Shown here piece after piece: positions 62,956-64,000 of a stretch of 64,000 nucleotides of DNA. The stretch is from NCBI GenBank assembly GCA_029781865.1, contig JAKOVW010000053.1, positions 124,001 to 188,000 of the forward strand, read 5' to 3'. The notes beneath the pieces are model-generated. The model had not been told where the DNA came from. It ran no database searches and saw only the letters and a program-made list of their open reading frames with translations. The stretch comes from Bacteroidota bacterium (GTDB lineage: Bacteria > Bacteroidota > Bacteroidia > Chitinophagales > Saprospiraceae). Made by a program: the position numbers and the translations under genes. The stretch's first letter is position 1. Each line of letters opens with the position of its first letter.

Positions 62956-64000
62956 ATGAAAATCATCTTTTACTTAGCCGTTTTTTGTCTGGCCATTTTC
63001 GAATTGGCGAATGTATATTTCATTATGCCGATGCCCGGAAGCCAGGAAATAAACAGTCTGGACATAGCCTTTTTTTTGTACAGCTGGAGATGGTTGTTCA
63101 GAATCGCTTTATACCTGATTTTGGTCTTCAGTTTTTCATATGCATTCCGTTCGTCAAAATGGATGACCATTGCCGGAATCATTCTTGCAGTAGGTACCAG
63201 TTACGCATTTAACTTTCATATGAAGGCAGACGAAATGTTTCTTCAGCCTAAAGAACTTATTTTCAAATCTGCTGCAGATAATCAGGTTCCCAAAGATCGA
63301 TTAATCATTGGCGTAACCGTAAACAAAGAATCAAAAGCATATCCTATTTCTTACATTGGATATCATCATCAAATCAGAGATACTATAGCCGGCAAACCCA
63401 TTATGGTAAGTTATTGCACGGTTTGCAGATCAGGACGTGTCTTTGAACCCGAAGTGGATGGCCAACCTGAATTATTCAGACTCGTTGGAATGGACCATTA
63501 CAATGCCATGTTTGAAGATCAAACCACAAAAAGCTGGTGGCGACAGGAAAACGGAGAAGCGGTTGCAGGAAAACTCAAAGGTAAATTTTTAAAAGAAGTA
63601 CCATCTGCTCAGGCAACAGTTGAAACCTGGTTGCGATTGCACCCAAACAGTTTAATTATGCAGGCAGATCCAAATTCTACAGAATCTTATGATAGTTTGG
63701 CAAAATTCGAATTGGGCAAATCAAAAAGCAGGCTGACAAAACGCGATTCCAGTTCATGGAAAGATAAATCCTGGATCATCGGTGTGCAATCAGGCACAAA
63801 TACCATTGCCATAGACTGGAATGATCTGCAGAAGAAACGCCAGATCAATTTTAAACTGGATACGACTCCTTATTCATTGTTACTCGCATCTGATAATAGG
63901 AGCTTCTTTGCATTCAAATGCCCGTCACCGGATCCCAAACTGGTACTCGTGCATGACACGATTTACTCGTCGAATGCATATTTTAATTTGAATGGAGAAA
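62956..64000 (+). CDS. DUF3179 domain protein (3' end outside window)
   Basis: The ATG at 62956 opens a frame that runs to the window edge (348 codons seen). Three N-terminal hydrophobic helices (IIFYLAVFCLAIFELANV, WRWLFRIALYLILVFSFS and WMTIAGIILAVGTSYA) anchor it in the inner membrane. The soluble part contains the DUF3179 signature: VSYCTVCRSGRVFEPEVDG, RLVGMDHYNAMFEDQTTKSW, GEAVAGKLKGKFLKEVPSAQ and TWLRLHPNS. The function of DUF3179 is unknown; its two closely spaced Cys (CTVC) may be redox-active. 188 nt after the CRTAC1-type gene. Confidence 0.85.
   Translation, partial: MKIIFYLAVFCLAIFELANVYFIMPMPGSQEINSLDIAFFLYSWRWLFRIALYLILVFSFSYAFRSSKWMTIAGIILAVGTSYAFNFHMKADEMFLQPKELIFKSAADNQVPKDRLIIGVTVNKESKAYPISYIGYHHQIRDTIAGKPIMVSYCTVCRSGRVFEPEVDGQPELFRLVGMDHYNAMFEDQTTKSWWRQENGEAVAGKLKGKFLKEVPSAQATVETWLRLHPNSLIMQADPNSTESYDSLAKFELGKSKSRLTKRDSSSWKDKSWIIGVQSGTNTIAIDWNDLQKKRQINFKLDTTPYSLLLASDNRSFFAFKCPSPDPKLVLVHDTIYSSNAYFNLNGE

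Overview
The window is a 64 kb piece of a low-GC chromosome from a member of the Bacteroidota, most likely the Saprospirales/Chitinophagales side of the phylum. This rests on three giant secreted proteins with type IX secretion (T9SS) type-B C-terminal domains, DUF4199, BatA, a TraR/DksA-like protein with a single zinc-finger Cys, and promoters of the Bacteroidota form TAnnTTTG. It looks like ordinary chromosome: no integrase, transposase, phage gene, CRISPR array or rRNA was seen, and there is one tRNA.

Layout. 1-10.9 kb: the end of a TPR protein, dprA, a lipoprotein alkaline phosphatase, a 1172-residue T9SS beta-helix/repeat protein, lipA, a barrel-like protein, a polysaccharide deacetylase-like protein, corA and an unlisted 54-residue gene. 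11.6-18.6 kb: a DksA-like regulator, a three-gene polyamine cluster (arginine decarboxylase, agmatinase, deoxyhypusine-synthase homologue), an amino-acid permease and an OmpA-type protein. 19-24.1 kb: a Dna2-like nuclease-helicase and a secreted beta-helix protein. 24.3-24.75 kb: a cluster of short GC-rich hairpins. 24.9-34 kb: batA, a dihydroorotase-like gene lacking its metal ligands, DUF4199, two glycosyltransferases, then hddA-gmhA-hddC-gmhB, a complete set for GDP-D-glycero-alpha-D-manno-heptose.

34.2-38.1 kb holds the most unusual locus: queE, a stand-alone SET-domain protein, an ATP-grasp ligase, and an ATP-grasp-SET fusion. Both SET domains keep the NHSC.PN motif and the post-SET CxCx4C zinc site typical of eukaryotic lysine methyltransferases. 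Both ligases have a Cys where D-Ala-D-Ala ligases have the Pro of the E-x-N-x-x-P-G motif. This looks like a peptide- or protein-modifying system combining ligation with methylation; its substrate cannot be seen.

38.3-50.7 kb: tRNA-Leu(CAA) with a 9-bp tandem repeat, an aminotransferase-V enzyme, a tandem pair of ~1475-residue T9SS repeat proteins that overlap by 4 nt, an O-methyltransferase and an acetyltransferase-like gene. 50.8-64 kb: an Omp85-like protein whose 5' end overlaps divergent hemW, a YdjM-like membrane protein, uvrC-galE, an SPFH protein, lipoproteins, a CRTAC1-type FG-GAP/ASPIC protein and the start of a DUF3179 protein.

Starts were revised where the longest reading frame used a doubtful codon or ran over a promoter (1607, 6406, 11632, 16159, 24866, 32204, 52531, 55335, 60452).
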